A stretch of DNA of 64,000 nt from Hofstenia miamia (lineage: Eukaryota > Xenacoelomorpha > Acoela), in NCBI GenBank assembly GCA_004352715.1, contig SCFE01000024.1:199481-263480 (forward strand). Reading direction: 5' to 3'. Both the position numbers and the translations under genes were made by a program. Shown here piece after piece: positions 34,919 to 46,959 of this stretch. The notes under the pieces are model-generated. The model did no database searches. It saw nothing but the letters and a program-made list of their open reading frames with translations, and had not been told where the DNA came from. How positions within the stretch are numbered: the stretch's first letter is position 1; each line of letters begins with the position of its first letter.

Positions 34919-35586
34919 AATTACCTTGTAAATAAAATGAATGTATAACTTGATTTATCTTGTATTATATCTTAGCATGTATAAGTATAAATCATCTATA
35001 TTTACTTAATGATGTAATTTATCTAATATCCCATTATATTACATTGATAACTTTTTAGAAAGTTGGAATATGAAGTGGTGTTAACACATTTTTCCATGTT
35101 CTGTGGTTAAGGAATTATTTCTTTTGAAAAAAATCATTGTAAATTACAATTTAAAATAGTGAATATTTACAAATGTAAAATTTCACAATTACATGTTAAA
35201 GATAGCAAAAAATCTTTAGGGAAAAACTTAATTACCATGTGCTATTAATTACAAAACAAAAAATATAAGGTGGGAGAGAAAATGTAATTTATAGAAGAAA
35301 TATTATTCATATTAACTGTTAATAAATGCTATTAATCAAAATTAGAAAACTTACTGGTGAAATCGCCATTTAGGGCTCATGGTTGAAAACAAGTTTGTGA
35401 AATATTTCCAAACAAATCAAATCATGTTAATATTAAGATGATTAAATCACAAATATTAAAAACTGACAAAATTATTATTTTTGACAATGGTGAATAGAAC
35501 GTAATTGTTTGTAAGGTTTTTATTCTAATCCCCAAAAAACTATCAAAATTATTTATCATTCTCGCGCAGATTTTCTATTTGGATAG

Positions 35587-36063
35587 TTGGTTGATAATTC
35601 ATTAGTCATGGCATCATGTATGAAATCTTCTAATAACGTGTATTTCGAAGTGCATGGAAATACATACAACAACATTTACTATATTAAGGAACTATTAATT
35701 TTCCTGGCTGACAAAATATACATTATTACAGTATTCCAAGCAAAGGAAAATTTTGATTGTTTGCCAGGACATATACAAAAAGCTTTCAACTGGTATGAAC
35801 ATAATTTTCATAATTTTGGTTTTACAGATGGTAATTTTACAAAGAAGCAAATGATTACTTTTATTGAATCTTTGAATTTATTGTGTAGAAAGGAAGCAGT
35901 GTTTTGGGGATGGGATAGAATGAACTGCAAGTTTTTAAGCTGATTAATCTCTCAACCCATGGAAAATTTACTCGATCATGGTTACTGATATTCACAAATT
36001 ATGGGAAATTCTACAGACTTTATAAAGGATTATTATAAATTTGTACATGGAATAAACATTCAA
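35587..36063 (+). pseudogene. + strand gene of the large element, copy 2 (3' part)
   Basis: The frame from about 35732 reads LPGHIQKAFNWYEHNFHN, then FTDGNFTKKQMITFIESLNL, then VFWGWDRMNCKFLS, matching copy 1 throughout. A stop at 35941-35943 interrupts a frame that otherwise continues to about 36063 with matches to copy 1, and another stop lies near 35987. The stops differ in place from that of copy 1, so each copy died separately. The matching region in both copies starts right after cag, which suggests a splice acceptor at 35730. The protein family is not recognised. Confidence 0.6.
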
Positions 36064-36233
36064 TGAGGTATATTATTATAACCACTTACTAATAATCAAT
36101 GTAAATTTAAGAATTTTGTTGTAAAACCATTGTAGCTAATAATAATAAATAATGATTTTTTGTTTATTTTATTAGTGTTATTTTATAAATATAAAAAACT
36201 GGTACATGTAGAAAAGAAATAGAAAAAACAAAA

Positions 36234-36773
36234 CTATATTTTTATTTTACAAAACTGTAATACAATACAATTTACAATATCATCAGTCTTGATTTCCATA
36301 TCATTGTTGTGGAAAAGTTTTTTATTTATCAGAGGCTTGTAATTTTTACCAAGTGCATTGACATAGTGTTTAGGTAGAAAATAGTAAAACCCATTATTGA
36401 GACTCATCTTTACTGTAATACCATATCTTGTGTTCAACTGAACAGTGTCCTCAATTGTTAGCCCGAGTTTTTTCGGGAGGTCACTAGCACGACTTGCATT
36501 TGAAAAAATACATGGTGATGGTTGGGAATTAACCTTGTTTAAACATTGTAAAATATCATTCTTTGTTTGTGTTGGAGATTGGGAAGACAATTGCATTATT
36601 ATTGACTATAGGACTTCTTCGTTTGTGTTGAGTCTTGTGTTTTTCTTTTACAAGTGCGGGGGAGGGGTCATCATCTCCTGTGTTAACAGGTTATAACCAT
36701 ACGATGGTGGTGTAGTTGTGCATAGATCATCAAATAGGCTACCCAATGAACCAGTTAGTGTTTCAACAGACAT
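36234..36773 (-). pseudogene. Minus-strand gene of the large element, copy 2 (frameshifted)
   Basis: From ATG 36773 the frame begins MSVETLTGSLGSLFDDL as in copy 1 and breaks in the proline-rich linker around 36650. The rest continues in another frame (36596-36234), including LGLTIEDTVQLNTRYGITVK and FYYFLPKHYVNALGK, ending LQFCKIKI. The C-terminal domain is the best conserved part between copies. Confidence 0.6.
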
Positions 36774-37360
36774 TTACCAAGAAGGACGAGTTTGTGTAGA
36801 AGAAAAATAATGATTTCATCTGATGAAATAAGGTGAATATATAGATTGACCACCCAATGGAAATACATGGAAATTTATGAAAAATATTCAATGGTTGGCA
36901 AACATAATATGATGCCCAATTAACAATGTATATTGACAATAACTAGAACTGGTTAATTGATTGAAATCCATGCAAAATTTTCACAGATAAATCAGTCAGC
37001 AGTGTGTTATTAAATAATGCAGTGTAAACCCAATTAACCAACTAGTGTATGCAAACAATAGTATGCCTGCAAACTAAAATAACATGTGGCATATCAATCA
37101 AATCATGTAACATAATATAAATCAGTCACCATAGAAGACATGTGATTATGAATCATTGTAAACTAAATTGGCCTCATCATGTAAATAACTATAGCATGTA
37201 TATGAATCATTGTAAAAATTAGACCCCAGTAAATGTCATGAAAAATTATTCATCCCATAAATGTCACAAAAAATGAGTCAGTAATTTCCACTAGATGACG
37301 TTGCAAACCCATCCTCAATATTTGTGAGTCAGCCGAATGTCATGGGTGCTATGAGAACTT
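36774..37360. repeat. Right flank of copy 2: diverged iteron and arm sequence
   Basis: Many words such as gaatcattgtaaa, atcatgtaaata and cagtgtaaaccc recur between 36990 and 37230. At 37305-37360 ctagatgacgttgcaaacccatcctcaatatttgt.. resembles the copy 1 arm at 32913-32975 (ttagatgactcaacgcc, cttcaatattcacgg). A left arm for copy 2 was not found. Confidence 0.45.
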
Positions 37361-37387
37361 CAGGGTGTCCCATTGGAATGGACCCTG
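37361..37387. repeat. Short inverted pair CAGGGT...ACCCTG
   Basis: cagggtgtcccattgg and aatggaccctg form facing ends only 27 bases apart. It looks like the two ends of a Tc1/mariner-type element with the interior lost, or a chance palindrome. Confidence 0.35.
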
Positions 37388-38299
37388 TCTTATTATAACT
37401 ACTAAAAATGCATATTTTCTACATTTATATAAAAAAGGATGTTTATTTTTCTCAAATGATCATGGCATTCAGTAGCTGAAAATCATGAGACTCCTATCCC
37501 TTATTTATTTGAAAGTTCTAGTCTAACATTTCAAAGTAAAAATTTATGAATACAAAATGTTTTTTTCCAACTATGAAAAGATTAGAAAAAGTGAATTACA
37601 TTTTATGTTTCTTTTTGCTGATTTAACTATTTTCAGGGTGTTTATCAATGCAATTAAATTGTTTTACAGTTTAGTTGATTGTAATTTATGATAGAGTTAG
37701 ACTTTTCATATATATGTTGCAATACTTTTTCATTTTCAATTACTTCATTAAACTCAACATAAATGGGCGATCACCACAATCCAATTTCATGAATGTGTTT
37801 GTTACACGTGTTTTACAAAAATGGAATTCGTGATTTTTTCCATTCTTATGTGATTATGCACATGCATATTTACATTTAATAATCATATAGCCTATGCAAA
37901 TTTAATATATATAATGTCTTTCAACAGTTAAAATAGTTTTCAATGTTGTCAATCAATTCTAGGAATTCGCAGAACTCATCATCAATGACCTTAAATATAT
38001 AAAAACATAAGCTATCGTCATCAAGCCTGTCATCAAACGCAGTCAATCACAACCGGCAGCTGGGATGGTTGAGTCTGATAAAAATACTTCAGCTTTGCCA
38101 CTTAATTTTTTGTTGGACATGTACATGTAATTACTATGACACCATCTATTTAAATTCTTATTGAGCTATTTTAGAGAAAATTGATTTTATATGATTGCCT
38201 TAGAAATTGAATCTGGCTAATATCTCTGAAAAAACTATTTCTGCACCAATTGAGAAAATCCATACTTATACTTTTGGAGTTGCAAAATACTGTTTAATT
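37388..38299. other. AT-rich spacer, no gene recognised
   Basis: Nothing supported beyond homopolymer-rich sequence. Confidence 0.5.
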
Positions 38300-38625
38300 G
38301 AGGGATTGGAGCAGGCCCAAATATGAAGCTGCTCTTGCTGTGGAGCACATTCTTATAAAAATTTAGCTCTGCTCCAGATTTGTTGAATATTAATGTCTCC
38401 AGCTTTTCATTGTGATCTGGTCTCCAACATATTCACAATTACTAAAGTTTACAAATGCGAATTTTTTTGAAATTTTGGAGAATTTTTATGCATTTTAACC
38501 TATTCTTTGGAGTTGTAGCTGTTCTATGAATATCTGGCTCCAGTGCTTGCTCCACCAGTATTTTAAATGTTGTTCCAGTTCCGAGGAAAATGTTCTCCTT
38601 GGCCCGTGTTCTAGCTTTGAAGCCC
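38300..38625 (+). repeat. Dispersed repeat rich in GGAGC/GCTCC, copy 1
   Basis: ggagcaggcccaaatatgaa..ctgctcttgct and later gctccagtgcttgctcc recur in related form at 54310-54610 (ggagcaggcaaattgtgaatctgctcc and onward), in the same order with AT-rich sequence between. No coding frame. Probably a non-autonomous mobile repeat. Confidence 0.5.
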
Positions 38626-39129
38626 TGGTTTCAATCATCCTTACCGCAGTTACAAATCCCCATTGAATTATTTTTGTAACTATTCATATTTTGAAATATG
38701 GCAGCCATCTAAACTGAAATAGCAAAAAACTTCAGCATCATATTCTAGGCAATTAAAGTATATTACAAATAAACAGGCAAGCACTCTAAGGAATTGGGAA
38801 TGTTTAGACCAGATATACTATAAATATCTCATAGAGCTTCTATGTTCTATCAAATTCTTTTTTATAAAAAAATTTTATTGGACTTTAAATTCACACTGAT
38901 ATCTTTAAATTGTTGCAATAGATGCAACATCTATAAAAAGCATTTTTATTTTGTTTAATTACAAGAAAAGCCAGCCTGCGCATGATGAAAATAGAAGTAA
39001 AGTTCATTGCATTTGTACAGGAAAAAATATTTTATAGAAAGTCAACTTTTGGCGTTAGAGCAATAATTCAACGTGTTTGAGGCCATTTGTAGTGAACTTG
39101 CTATGATGTTGATTGACATGCGAATCCGG

Positions 39130-39310
39130 ATTGGCTTCATATGCGTAAATTTTCACCTGCACACTGTGTTAAATTGCCGCTCAATTAAGGCGTGGTCGAA
39201 TCCTATTGGCTAAATCACGTAACATATTCCTTTTTATGGGGTAAAGTATTTCGGTCAAAAAAAAGTCAATTTTAAATTTATTTAATTTTCAAAAATTAAA
39301 GTGTCAGTGT
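39130..39310 (+). promoter_or_regulatory. Possible promoter of the acyl-CoA-binding protein gene
   Basis: A locally GC-richer stretch holds an inverted CCAAT-type box (cctattggctaaatcacg near 39210), a weak TATA-like tttttatggggtaaag (39231-39246) and an initiator-like gtcagtg at 39303. It lies about 430 bases upstream of the first coding exon; a 5'-untranslated first exon would be expected here. Weak evidence. Confidence 0.3.
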
Positions 39311-39739
39311 TTGGTTTTCCTTGTGATAAATGAAGCGGTCTTTTCATGTTTTGCGGAATTTATTAAACAGAATTGCCTAAACATGTTCAATTTCATTAAA
39401 TTTTTTCTAATTAGTGACTATCAGAAAAATGTTACATATTTTCCAAGTACACAATCAAATTCCTTGCATCCAATCAACCTCATTTTGCAATATAACAGTA
39501 CATTGATTCAAATTTTCTGACTTGCTGTACACTCTTGCTTATTTATTATTTCTATTATTCAGAATTGAATTCAATTGTTCATACTGTCTTCTATTAATTA
39601 ACGTGTTTGTAGCTATTGCTTTTTAAGTATAACTAGATTAAGTGACATTTCATTGAGTCATTTCAATTGTTGGCATGTGTGTTTTCTTGTTATTGTTTAA
39701 ATCTATGTGCAGGTAATAATACCACTGTATGGTTTTAGA

Positions 39740-39994
39740 ATGAGCATCGAAGAAAAGTTTAAGCGTGCCACTGATTATGTTAGTTCTTTGCCAAAGGATG
39801 GCCCTGTTCAGCCTTCCAACGATACCAAGTTAAAGTTTTATTCCAATTTCAAGCAGGCATCCATTGGCGATTGTAACACGAATCAACCTGGATTCATGGA
39901 TTTTACTGGCAAAGCAAAGTGGAATGCTTGGAATGGACTTAAGGGATTGAGCAAGGAAGAAGCGATGAAGAATTACATCAACGCACTTATTGAG
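39740..39994 (+). CDS. Acyl-CoA-binding protein, coding exon 1
   Basis: Acceptor ctatgtgcag at 39712 opens the exon; the first sensible ATG is at 39740, giving MSIEEKFKRATDYVSSLP. The 85 codons cover almost the whole ACBP domain: KLKFYSNFKQASIGDCN (helix 2 with Tyr and Lys of the acyl-CoA site), then GFMDFTGKAKWNAWNGLKG with the family signature around KAKW, then SKEEAMKNYINALIE. The protein binds medium- and long-chain acyl-CoA esters in the cytosol and buffers or carries them for lipid metabolism. The exon ends at gag|gtactc in phase 0; (TA)n begins only a few bases after the donor. The last exon is at 43873. Confidence 0.9.
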
Positions 39995-39997
39995 GTA

Positions 39998-40034
<37 letters not shown>

Positions 40035-40062
40035 GTTATGCAAATTTTTATATATATATATA

Positions 40063-40176
40063 CGAGGGGCGTTCAATAAGTAATGGCAACTTCTGATTAC
40101 ATAACAGTAGCAGTCAGAGTAGAGTAATGACGCNNNTATATATATATAGTTATGCATATATATATATATATATATA
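40063..40176. repeat. Duplicated mariner end around a 3-N gap
   Basis: cgaggggcgttcaataagta and the next 50 bases occur at 40063-40133 and again from 40177, separated by nnn (40134-40136) and (TA)n. This is likely an unmerged contig overlap. Confidence 0.7.
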
Positions 40177-41555
40177 CGAGGGGCGTTCAATAAGTAATGG
40201 CAACTTCTGATTACATAACAGTAGCAGTCAGAGTAGAGTAATGACGCTTTGTTTAAATAACTAACCAATCATTAGTCAGTTCTAATCACGCTAGATCTAG
40301 CAGTTTGTATGTTGGAGTCAGTAGTTATTCGACGTTGAAGACGGTCATATTTTCTGGGATGGCTGAAATGGCAGATTTTTCACTGGAAGGTTGGCGAAGA
40401 TTACTCAGGACTTGGTTGTGGTACTGGGGGATACTGCTCCTTCATATCGCACAGTTGCCAGGTGGATGGAGGCTTTTCGCGCTGGCAGGGAGCACCTGGA
40501 AGACGACCCTTGGAGTGGGCGCCCTGTGGAGGTCATGACCAAGGAGATAATTGCCCAAGTCAAGGCCTTAGTGGACAATGATCGAAATATCACGGTTGCT
40601 CTACTCAGTGAAGAATGTGGATATCTGTTGGAAGTGTTTCCACGATTCTCCATGAACACCTGCAGCTGCGGAAGATCTGTGCAAGATGGGTGCCACACAT
40701 GCTGTCCCAGGAGCAAAAACAGGAGAGGGTGAGATGTTTGCGAGAATTCCTGGAACAATTTGTTGGACAAAGCAACCGAAGACTCTCCGATATCGTCACT
40801 GGGGACGAGAAGTGGTTTTATTACTTTCAAGTACCCCACAAGCATCAGAACAAGGAATGGTTGAGCCCTGAAGACCCTCGACCAACGGTTCTGNNNNNNN
40901 NNNNNNNNNNNNNNNNNNNNNNNNNNNNNNNNNNNNNNNNNNNNNNNNNNNNNNNNNNNNNNNNNNNNNNNNNNNNNNNNNNNNNNNNNNNNNNNNNNNN
41001 NNNNNNNNNNNNNNNNNNNNNNNNNNNNNNNNNNNNNNNNNNNNNNNNNNNNNNNNNNNNNNNNNNNNNNNNNNNNNNNNNNNNNNNNNNNNNNNNNNNN
41101 NNNNNNNNNNNNNNNNNNNNNNNNNNNNNNNNNNNNNNNNNNNNNNNNNNNNNNNNNNNNNNNNNNNNNNNNNNNNNNNNNNNNNNNNNNNNNNNNNNNN
41201 NNNNNNNNNNNNNNNNNNNNNNNNNNNNNNNNNNNNNNNNNNNNNNNNNNNNNNNNNNNNNNNNNNNNNNNNNNNNNNNNNNNNNNNNNNNNNNNNNNNN
41301 NNNNNNNNNNNNNNNNNNNNNNNNNNNNNNNNNNNNNNNNNNNNNNNNNNNNNNNNNNNNNNNNNNNNNNNNNNNNNNNNNNNNNNNNNNNNNNNNNNNN
41401 NNNNNNNNNNNNNNNNNNNNNNNNNNNNNNNNNNNNNNNNNNNNNNNNNNNNNNNNNNNNNNNNNNNNNNNNNNNNNNNNNNNNNNNNNNNNNNNNNNNN
41501 NNNNNNNNNNNNNNNNNNNNNNNNNNNNNNNNNNNNNNNNNNNNNNNNNNNNNNN
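40177..41555 (+). mobile_element. mariner element, family 2, interior partly in an N gap
   Basis: Begins with the terminal repeat cgaggggcgttcaataagta after TA. N runs from 40894 to 41555 (662 bases) and (TA)n follows. The right end is not seen. It is inserted in the ACBP intron in sense orientation. Confidence 0.75.
40359..40893 (+). pseudogene. mariner transposase N-terminal half, frameshifted
   Basis: ATG at 40359 (MAEMADFSLE), frameshift near 40390, then LGDTAPSYRTVARWMEAF (helix-turn-helix), GREHLEDDPWSGRPVEV, a second shift near 40620, then VGSVSTILHEHLQLRK, WVPHMLSQEQKQERV and VTGDEKWFYYFQVPHK with the first catalytic Asp of the mariner DDD triad. The remainder is in the gap. Confidence 0.8.
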
Positions 41556-42612
41556 TATATATACTTTATATGTTATGTAAATTTTGATCATTGGAGATTA
41601 AGCCATTATACTCAATTGTATCTTTATCTCATATTAAAAAATTCTTTCCATGCAAAATTTCGTGTTTTCGCACTTAACAACTCTCTCAGCTCCTTACCCT
41701 TAAAAGTGTACTATGTTTCCTGCAGTTAACCAGAGCGATTAAGTTGACTTTTCGAATGTTCTTGTGTAGTGTCTGCCTCATATTTTAAAATGTTTCATAG
41801 ATTATAGTGGTCCAATTCAGTATCAGTATTTATGAATATTTTCCACCACTACTTTGTTTACCCATTAATACAAAAGCATACGTTATTCATTTTTCTAATT
41901 GTATGTTGGGTTGCAAGTGATTAATTGGGTTTCCGAGAAGAGTGTTAAACTGGGCTTCATCCAAGTACCATCCTATGATTCGACTCCAGATTACGCACAG
42001 CTCAAATTAATTTAGTTCACTCTTAGGCCGCTTTTTGGGACTGGAACAAAACTGGGTTACTGAGTTTGGCATAAAATTGAGTTGATTAAAGAAATCAGTT
42101 GCAGTATATTGAATATCAATTTTTATTTGTATCTGACGTTACTTCTAGACAAGTTTCTGTTTGATTTGGTCAAAGTATTCACCCATTGTTCAATTTCCAA
42201 AACCGGGTGCCGACTGTATCTTTATTTCGAGTTTGAGTACGAGTATTTTTTATGCAAATTTCTTTGTTCAAACGAGTTTTCACAAAGAAAAACATTGTAG
42301 AAAAGGCAATGGTTTAATTTTAAATTATTTTTCAAATTCTTGTACATGTGTTAACGATTCCATGTGTCCATAAATATTTAGATTTTAATTAGCTTGTGAG
42401 AGATTTACATAGTGAAATGTTTATGCGTTTTTTCTTATTGATTTGCCAGTCCAATGTATTGAAAAACTAAGATATATACAAAAGTTGACTGTTTGGTGTG
42501 GATATTATAAGAATTTAGCAGTCCCTTCCGTAATCTGTAAAATTATTAAAGGATACCTTTTACTCATGTTAACCTTTTTGGTTCAGCGAATCGATTTAGC
42601 AGAAGAATGTCA

Positions 42613-42642
42613 GCAGAGAGAGAGAGAGAGGGAGGGGGGGGG
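42613..42642 (+). repeat. (GA)n followed by a G run
   Basis: About ten GA units, then ggaggggggggg. Confidence 0.85.
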
Positions 42643-43872
42643 TAACAGCTCCTATATCTGGAGAAAGCATAGCTATGTGCAAGAATTTTTTTGTAACGCA
42701 ATTTTCTACCTGAAATATAAATTTGAGTATCCTCCCAACATTCCAGACCTTTTTTGAAACGAAATCAGAAATAAAGTGTACGCTCAGTCCAAACCATGTG
42801 TTCTAATTGGATGTTGAATTATGACCTTGGTAAAAAAAAGTCCACTCTAGATATCCTGGATCGAATACTGAAAATCCATAGTAGCCACCTAAAACTTCTT
42901 GAAATTTTGGAAGCTAGGGAGTGAATGATTTTTGGCAGGTAAGAGGGTGAATTGGTCAAGCAAGCCGGAGAACTATTGGGCTAAACAATCTATATCAATA
43001 GTAGGAATTTTTCACCAGGGCTTTTTTAATATTCAACATGAAACTCTATTTATCGGTATTGAAAAGATAAACGAAAGATTATCCTTATGCCTATTGTTGC
43101 TCTATGTGATAGCATTATGAACAATATGTCTGATTTCATTATTTCTGTAAAAAATCCTTGGTTGTTCTTACTTTTAATTATCCAAATGATAAATTCGTTT
43201 TATTTGAAAATATCCGATTTCAAAATTTTTTAATAACACTTCTGTGTCAAATTTCAATCGACTAATGTGTAGTGGAATTAGTATGTAATTTCCCTAAAAT
43301 CAAACATTACCACAATTTGATATTTAAATGCTAATTCGCTAAAGGAATTAAAACAAAAAAACACATTTGTACAATTTGTATAGACTAGAAATAATAAACA
43401 TCATTTAAATATTTCGAAGTTGCTTACTGGTCCCAGTCTCATTTTGGCCCATTTGATTTGGTCCCAAACGTTATGATTAATATTCTTAAATACGTGTTCA
43501 CAATTTATTCATGTTGAGCCTGTCCCATTCCCAATGAGGTATTTATACCCACCTCCAATGATAGGGAATTTAGCCCTCTCTGAGAGCCCTACTTACAAAA
43601 AATGAGAGTATAAATCCCAGATTGAGTAAAGATTGGTTCTATATTTTTACAATATTAAAGTTATTTTGAACACTAATTGATATTTATAATGAAATGTATG
43701 TTCAACGTATGTTTTAGACAATTTATAAAAAGGCTTTAGGAGTCTCCTGTTTGAGAAAATTAGGAAAAAAAATTAATTTCCATATGCTGCTATCGCAATT
43801 ACTCGGAATTGAAATGTATAAGATATTCAAATTTTGAAATTTGTATAGAAAGTTTTTTTCATCTATGTTTAG

Positions 43873-43935
43873 GTGTTAGATAGTTCTGATAAGAACCCCG
43901 AAGCTGAAGAAGTGCTCAAAGCATTAAAAGCCTAG
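43873..43935 (+). CDS. Acyl-CoA-binding protein, last exon
   Basis: Acceptor ctatgtttag at 43872, phase 0, then VLDSSDKNPEAEEVLKALKA and TAG. With exon 1 the protein is 105 residues, longer than the usual 86-90, because of an acidic-amphipathic C-terminal tail after the fourth helix. AATAAA at 44007 lies 72 bases beyond the stop. Confidence 0.85.
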   Translation: MLDSSDKNPEAEEVLKALKA

Positions 43936-44006
43936 TCATCATTTTGTAAAGCATGTTTGATGGATCTCTCCCCCTTGTATAGCTTTGTAATTGTCATTCA
44001 TTTCGT

Positions 44007-44012
44007 AATAAA
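44007..44012 (+). terminator. Polyadenylation signal of the ACBP gene
   Basis: AATAAA 72 bases beyond the ACBP stop. Confidence 0.7.
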
Positions 44013-44644
44013 ATTACTAATAATGTTAACCCGATCAGGGTTGTATGAAATTCAATCAAATTTTATTAAATTGTGTAAATATATGAGCATGCAATAACAG
44101 TATTTTGCATAATGCAACTATCTAGAAAAGAAATAGACTTCAAATATTTTTAATTGTTTTGTCACATTTTCATTTCATCTTTTAGTAAATTCAAATAAAA
44201 ATAATATTGGTGTAACAAACTTCTCACATTAAATAGTTTATAAAAATACTCTTTCCAGTGTCTACATGAATTCCTCATTAACAATCACAATATCATTGTT
44301 TTTTCATTAAACCAATGCATTAAATGCCACAATATCATGAACTTTTCTGCATGAGTTTTTGTAATCAAGTGAAAAAATATTTAAAGGCTGATTTTAGATG
44401 CTCAAGCCAACATCTAAATATTTATGAACTCATTATACCCATATGGTACTTGAAGCTATGTATTCGAGTTGGTTGCCATATGGCAAAATCATGCAAATTA
44501 AGGCATTTTGTTTGAAAATAAAATATAGATTATGACATTTGTTAATTTTAAAAAAGGCATTTACTGTAAGATTTCAGAGAAATATTAAAAAGAATGAGCA
44601 CTAGAATGCTGCTTAACGTGTGAAAATATTTGTAGCAGTTTTTT

Positions 44645-44836
44645 CTAGGTAGGTAAATGACATCTCATTTTAGGGCAATTTCTGGCAAGTGTCCGCCCGC
44701 ATAATTTTGAAATTATTTGCATGTGAATTTCTGAGGAGGATCTACGTTGTCTCCAAATCTTGTCACAACCCCACTTAGCGTAAATGTCTTTATCATGTTT
44801 CAAATCAGCAAGGCGTACAATATCTGTGGTTCCATT
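44645..44836 (-). CDS. Candidate terminal exon of an unrecognised minus-strand gene
   Basis: On the minus strand a strong acceptor (tttcactgttctattgcag) precedes 63 codons and a TAG: NGTTDIVRLADLKHDKDIYA, then KWGCDKIWRQRRSSSEIH, then CGRTLARNCPKMRCHLPT. Base composition is richer in GC than the flanks and the frame carries four Cys and many charged residues. No partner exon was found upstream (to the right), where LINE copies lie. The Cys-rich end recalls a secreted peptide, but the Cys spacing fits no family I know. It could be a decayed or chance exon. Confidence 0.35.
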   Translation of the reverse strand, partial: NGTTDIVRLADLKHDKDIYAKWGCDKIWRQRRSSSEIHMQIISKLCGRTLARNCPKMRCHLPT

Positions 44837-45319
44837 CTGCAATAGAACAGTGAAATCCAAACAATGGTAGTACAGTGGTTCCAAATGGCAACAAATCTAT
44901 ATTAGCTAATTACAAAAGTGTGGGGTACTATTTAAAAACAGTTATTAGATGAAACAAATTTAGAAACAAACTTGTCTTCTATTTTTTATGAGGAGCAGCT
45001 TTAATTTAATGTCGTGAAAGCTATGGTTGAATATCTAATTATCAATGAAGCACTGCGAAATTTTATTAGAAGTACAGCTTCTCCTGCAACATAAATTTAT
45101 TTAGAAAACAATAGAATAGAATTTCTTACAAGTGTAGTACATTGGCATAATTAAACACTTCAACAAAAGCTGCTAATATTACGCTTAATGCGTCAATAAC
45201 AACATGAAGTACAAAAAATAGTAAAACACAACAAAAACATGGATGCAGAATTTAGTTTACCCAGATTATTGCTAATTATTTTAACTAATATTTTTTTGAA
45301 AAACTGAAATCCTTTTCAT

Positions 45320-46860
45320 GACATAGAACCGATTTTAAAAATATATTGCTTACGGAGGTAGTCATTGATTTTACTTTTAAATTTCCTGCGAATTTTGATT
45401 CGTTTTATTTCAATTGATAAGTAATTCCAGTTTAATTGTTGAGTTTAAAAATCAATTTTTAAGAAAATGTTTTTTAAACTTCATTTTTCTGAATTTAGAA
45501 CTCTTCGAATTATAAGTTGAATGCGCATATAATGGAAGTTGTAGTTTACTGTAGGGTGAACACTAATTTGAAATTTCCCGAAATTCTATTAATGAAAAGT
45601 ATCTTATGAAATATGAAGCATTGTCATGATTAGAATATGAACTTTTGTCGCTCATAGGCGAGTAATTATCATTATGAATGTTTGCAGCCCATTTAATTTG
45701 TGAGTCGATTATATTTATTAATGTGTGGTTCATGGCATTAAATAAAACATTACACTATCTATAATGACTTAATTCTAGAGAGTTAACCAACATCGATTTC
45801 ATTTTGGAATTTACAAAATTGTCTACACGTGAAACAGTTTCAAGTCCCTTTGCTATTTTGTGTAATACTATGTGTATGCGATTTGAATAGTTCAATTTAT
45901 TATCAATTGTTACTCCAAGATATTTGAAGGATTCTACTTGAGTAATTTTTGACCCCGAGAAAGTTACAATGTGTGATTGACTATCTTTATGAAAGGAAGA
46001 CATAACACAGAATTCTGTTATAGAGGGGTTTACAGTTAAATGGTGCATACTAAAATATTTTAGCAGTTGAGATTGATTTCTAATTTACCAATTGATGTTT
46101 CTATTTGATTATCATGTGTGTATATACACGTGTCGTCAGCATACTGCAATATTTCACAATTATGACTTAAATTGCCATTTAAATCAGTTACAAACAACGA
46201 GAAAAACAGAGGCCTTAAAATATTACCCTGTGGAACACCTTTGTAAGTTTTACCTCAGTTAGAAAATATACCATTTAGCTTTACTCTTTGAAAACGATCA
46301 CTTAAGAAGCACCTAACTAAATTTATACTATTAGAGTTGAAGCCAATGCGTTCTAACTTTTAAGAAGAATCTGATTATCAATGGAGTTAAATGCTTTGGA
46401 CAAGTCGACAGAAGCAATTGTGACAAAAAGGTTATTATCAAGATAAGATCTCCCATTTTCAGTAGCGTAAAGTAAGACATCAGAGGTGGAGTGACCTTTG
46501 CGAAAGCCGAATTGAGTATTCGAAAGAATCGAGTTTTTATAGAGATAAGTGTTAATTTGGTCAAATATTAGTTTTTCGAAGATTTTTGCAAAAGATTGAA
46601 ATTGGCCAGTAATTGAAATATCTTAGGAAGTTATCTCTTTTATATATGGGAGTAACATTAGCTAATTTTAACATTGATGAAAAGGTATTTAGTTTTATGC
46701 AGTGATTGATGATATGCCATAGAGCACTACTAATGAATTTTGCACAATCTTTAACACACCATGCCGGTATTTCAGAAGTTCCGTTTGATTTATTAACTTT
46801 CAGCTTAATTGTTGCTTGAAAGACTTTATAGCAACATCTCATTGTTTAATACTGTGTGTG
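45320..46860 (-). mobile_element. CR1-like LINE fragment (copy 2), RT part, antisense
   Basis: Minus-strand pieces: LKVNKSNGTSEIPAWCVK and ANVTPIYKRDN (46842-46561), then frames to 46331 equivalent to FAKVTPPL.., the box LQYADDTC near 46155-46130, VESFKYLGVTIDNKLNYS (45950-45900), and finally WNYLSIEIKRIKIRRKF.. near 45430-45370. Frameshifts and stops throughout. ORF1 and endonuclease are missing (5' truncated). Confidence 0.75.
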
Positions 46861-46959
46861 GGCAATTATGATAAGAATTTGTCGTATATTGTGTGTAGAG
46901 CAATTATAATTTTTCAGTGTTGCATTAATGGTAACAAATTCTTAAAATATTTTTGTATG

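Larger units (their letters stand above)
39995..43872 (+). other. ACBP intron with (TA)n, a mariner and an N gap
   Basis: GT at 39995 and AG at 43871-43872. The 3.9-kb intron holds (TA)n at 40000-40030, a partial mariner with a 662-N gap, and a GA-then-G run (42613-42642). Short frames at 42082-42757 have no domain. Confidence 0.7.

Noticed and set aside
40845-41591. Long minus-strand frame across the mariner gap
   Set aside because: Made of N; the real coding sense of the mariner is +.
42443-42757. 104-codon frame through the GA repeat in the ACBP intron
   Set aside because: Carries low-complexity repeat translation and no domain or splice signals.
44645-44836. Insulin/relaxin-like peptide from the CGRTLAR stretch
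   Set aside because: The Cys spacing (C-x7-C-x4-C) does not fit an insulin B or A chain, and no signal peptide or processing layout is seen.
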